Shown: one piece after another, positions 38,326 to 39,152 of the stretch
Layout of the letters: each line of letters opens with the position of its first letter
Position numbering within the stretch: position 1 is the first letter of the stretch
Assembly: GCA_947260035.1 (NCBI GenBank)
Contig: CAMYOO010000002.1
Span: 1 to 39,152, forward strand
Direction of reading: 5' to 3'
DNA from: an uncultured delta proteobacterium
GTDB taxonomy: Bacteria; Myxococcota_A; UBA9160; JAFDET01
Length of the DNA stretch: 39,152 nt
Translations under genes and position numbers: made by a program
The notes under the pieces: model-generated
Told to the model about the DNA's origin: nothing
Databases searched by the model: none
The model's input: the letters and a program-made list of their open reading frames with translations, nothing else

Positions 38326-38675
38326 GCCTCCTGGCACAGGGACGAACCTGGCGCGCCGAGCTGTCCAAGGATGGCAGTGCGGTGGCGTTGGCGCCCCAGC
38401 GGGACGGCCTGCCGGAGGAGCTCTCGGAGCTCCGCGAGCTGCGGGTCGAGGTTCCGTTGGAGCGTTGGAATGCAGTTGTGAAACACGCCTGGTCGGATCG
38501 AAAGCTTCTGGGTGGTGTACTGCTGGACTTTGCGAGCCCCAAGGAGCACGTGGCCGCCGCGATGGCGCGGGACCGCGTGTGGGTGGAGCTGGCGCGCGTC
38601 GTGACCGACGCGACGGCAGCGCTCGTAGAGGGCAGGCACCTGGTGCTCGAGCCGGCCGCGAAAGGAAACCAATGA
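38322..38675 (+). CDS. Unrecognised 117-residue cytoplasmic protein of the dgt-cutA operon
   Basis: A soluble protein with a beta-rich start (LAQGRTWRAELSKDGSAVAL), an acidic helix (LPEELSELRELRVEVP) and a helical C-terminal half (AMARDRVWVELARVVTDATA). No family or active-site motif is recognised. It starts GTG 38322 within the previous stop (GTGA) and its TGA overlaps the next ATG (ATGA). The small size and coupling on both sides suggest a subunit of a complex with the preceding 382-residue protein, which is inference. Confidence 0.68.
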   Translation: MSLLAQGRTWRAELSKDGSAVALAPQRDGLPEELSELRELRVEVPLERWNAVVKHAWSDRKLLGGVLLDFASPKEHVAAAMARDRVWVELARVVTDATAALVEGRHLVLEPAAKGNQ

Positions 38676-39152
38676 GACGCCGATTTGGACGCAAGCGGGG
38701 CGGCGACGGACGCGCCCCCATCGACGCGGGGGCTGCCTTCGCGCGCATCGTGGAGGCGGGGCTCGTACCCGCCGCCGAGCTCACACCCTTCACGCTGGAG
38801 GGTGTGCCCGAAGGCTTTGCGGCGCTGGGCTCCGCCGAGATCGACGGCCGGCCCGCGCTGGTGGCCTTCTCGCCGCGTTCGGGCGCCGACGCCCTGCTGG
38901 CCGCGCTGGCGGCCGGCGGCGAACGGCTGGCCGAGGGCGGCACGGCCTACGCCGTGGCTCCCAGCTTCGCGGCGGGCGCACGCCGCATCCTGGGGCTGGC
39001 GGCGCCCCGCGCCTTCGAGCTGGAGACCCGCGAAGCGGCGAGTCTGGGCAGCGCGGGAGCGGCCGAAGCCGAGGTCCTGGATGAGACCCTGGTGCTGCCT
39101 CCCGCCCGGGTCGCTTCGCGTATTTCCGATCGCGCCGAGCACGAGCTGTTCG
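38672..39152 (+). CDS. Unrecognised protein, 5' part only (runs off the window)
   Basis: ATG 38672 overlaps the previous stop (ATGA), and the frame stays open for 160 codons to the edge, so the true length is unknown. The N-terminus is basic (MRRRFGRKRGGDGR), followed by a compact alpha/beta region (FARIVEAGLVPAAELTPFTL, PALVAFSPRSGADALLAALA) and an Ala/Glu-rich stretch. No signal, membrane segment or known motif. The open frame is supported by codon composition (G/C in most third positions) and by the start overlap. It continues the coupled operon beyond the window. Confidence 0.65.
   Translation, partial: MRRRFGRKRGGDGRAPIDAGAAFARIVEAGLVPAAELTPFTLEGVPEGFAALGSAEIDGRPALVAFSPRSGADALLAALAAGGERLAEGGTAYAVAPSFAAGARRILGLAAPRAFELETREAASLGSAGAAEAEVLDETLVLPPARVASRISDRAEHELF

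Noticed and set aside
1-39152. CRISPR arrays, IS elements, phage genes
   Set aside because: No regularly spaced repeats, transposase, integrase or structural phage genes seen on either strand.

Overview
The window is GC-rich throughout and densely coded on both strands, with short intergenic gaps, frequent ATGA/GTGA/TGATG start-stop overlaps and many GTG starts. It encodes a TonB-dependent receptor, a TolC-type outer-membrane protein, lipoproteins and Tat-exported redox enzymes, so the host is a Gram-negative (diderm) bacterium. The mix of crotonase, SDR, thiolase/DUF35, SRPBCC and DUF7064-like proteins fits an environmental deltaproteobacterial-type lineage such as Myxococcota or Binatota. 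That placement is inference from gene content and codon style, not a phylogeny. I see no phage, integrase, transposase, IS end or CRISPR array. The segment looks like ordinary chromosome with several small gene scars.

Layout. 1-1745: a gene tail, tRNA-Glu(UUC), a Rieske ferredoxin and a crotonase. 1805-6795 (minus): a coupled periplasmic redox operon made of a Tat aldo/keto reductase with two Fe-S motifs, a small secreted protein, a cupredoxin/beta-helix membrane protein and a Tat two-domain copper oxidase, followed by a separate secreted protein. 6871-9706: a SUMF1-fold lipoprotein, ACT-domain and zinc-finger proteins, an SGNH-hydrolase scar and a methyltransferase. 9861-13755: a di-haem cytochrome, then SDR, DUF35 and thiolase-like genes for CoA-ester chemistry. 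13876-20075: a hypothetical protein, a frameshifted membrane-protein gene, a CHASE/PAS hybrid histidine kinase, an orphan TolC-type lipoprotein, small proteins and a K+ channel. 20192-20675: two gene remnants abutting head-to-head. 20696-24692: a DUF7064-like protein, SRPBCC protein, CDF cation exporter and CorC/HlyC-type protein.

24784-29540 (minus): an overlapping operon of aldo/keto reductase, GMC oxidoreductase, Tat partner subunit, AsmA-like protein and VOC protein. 29572-30903: MiaE and a dienelactone hydrolase. 30914-33693 (minus): a cobalamin riboswitch controlling btuB and a TonB-like gene with a TTG start. 33746-35537 (minus): a DUF3313 lipoprotein and a class V aminotransferase. 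35573-39152 (plus, open at the edge): a six-gene coupled operon of a 48-residue membrane microprotein, dGTPase, CutA and three proteins I do not recognise.

The strongest candidates for new biology are the copper/Fe-S redox operon (2306-6795), the dGTPase-CutA operon with its unknown proteins (35573 to the edge), the thiolase-like protein with Ser replacing the nucleophilic Cys, and the recurring TANNNT box 6-9 nt before start codons, which suggests leaderless transcripts.
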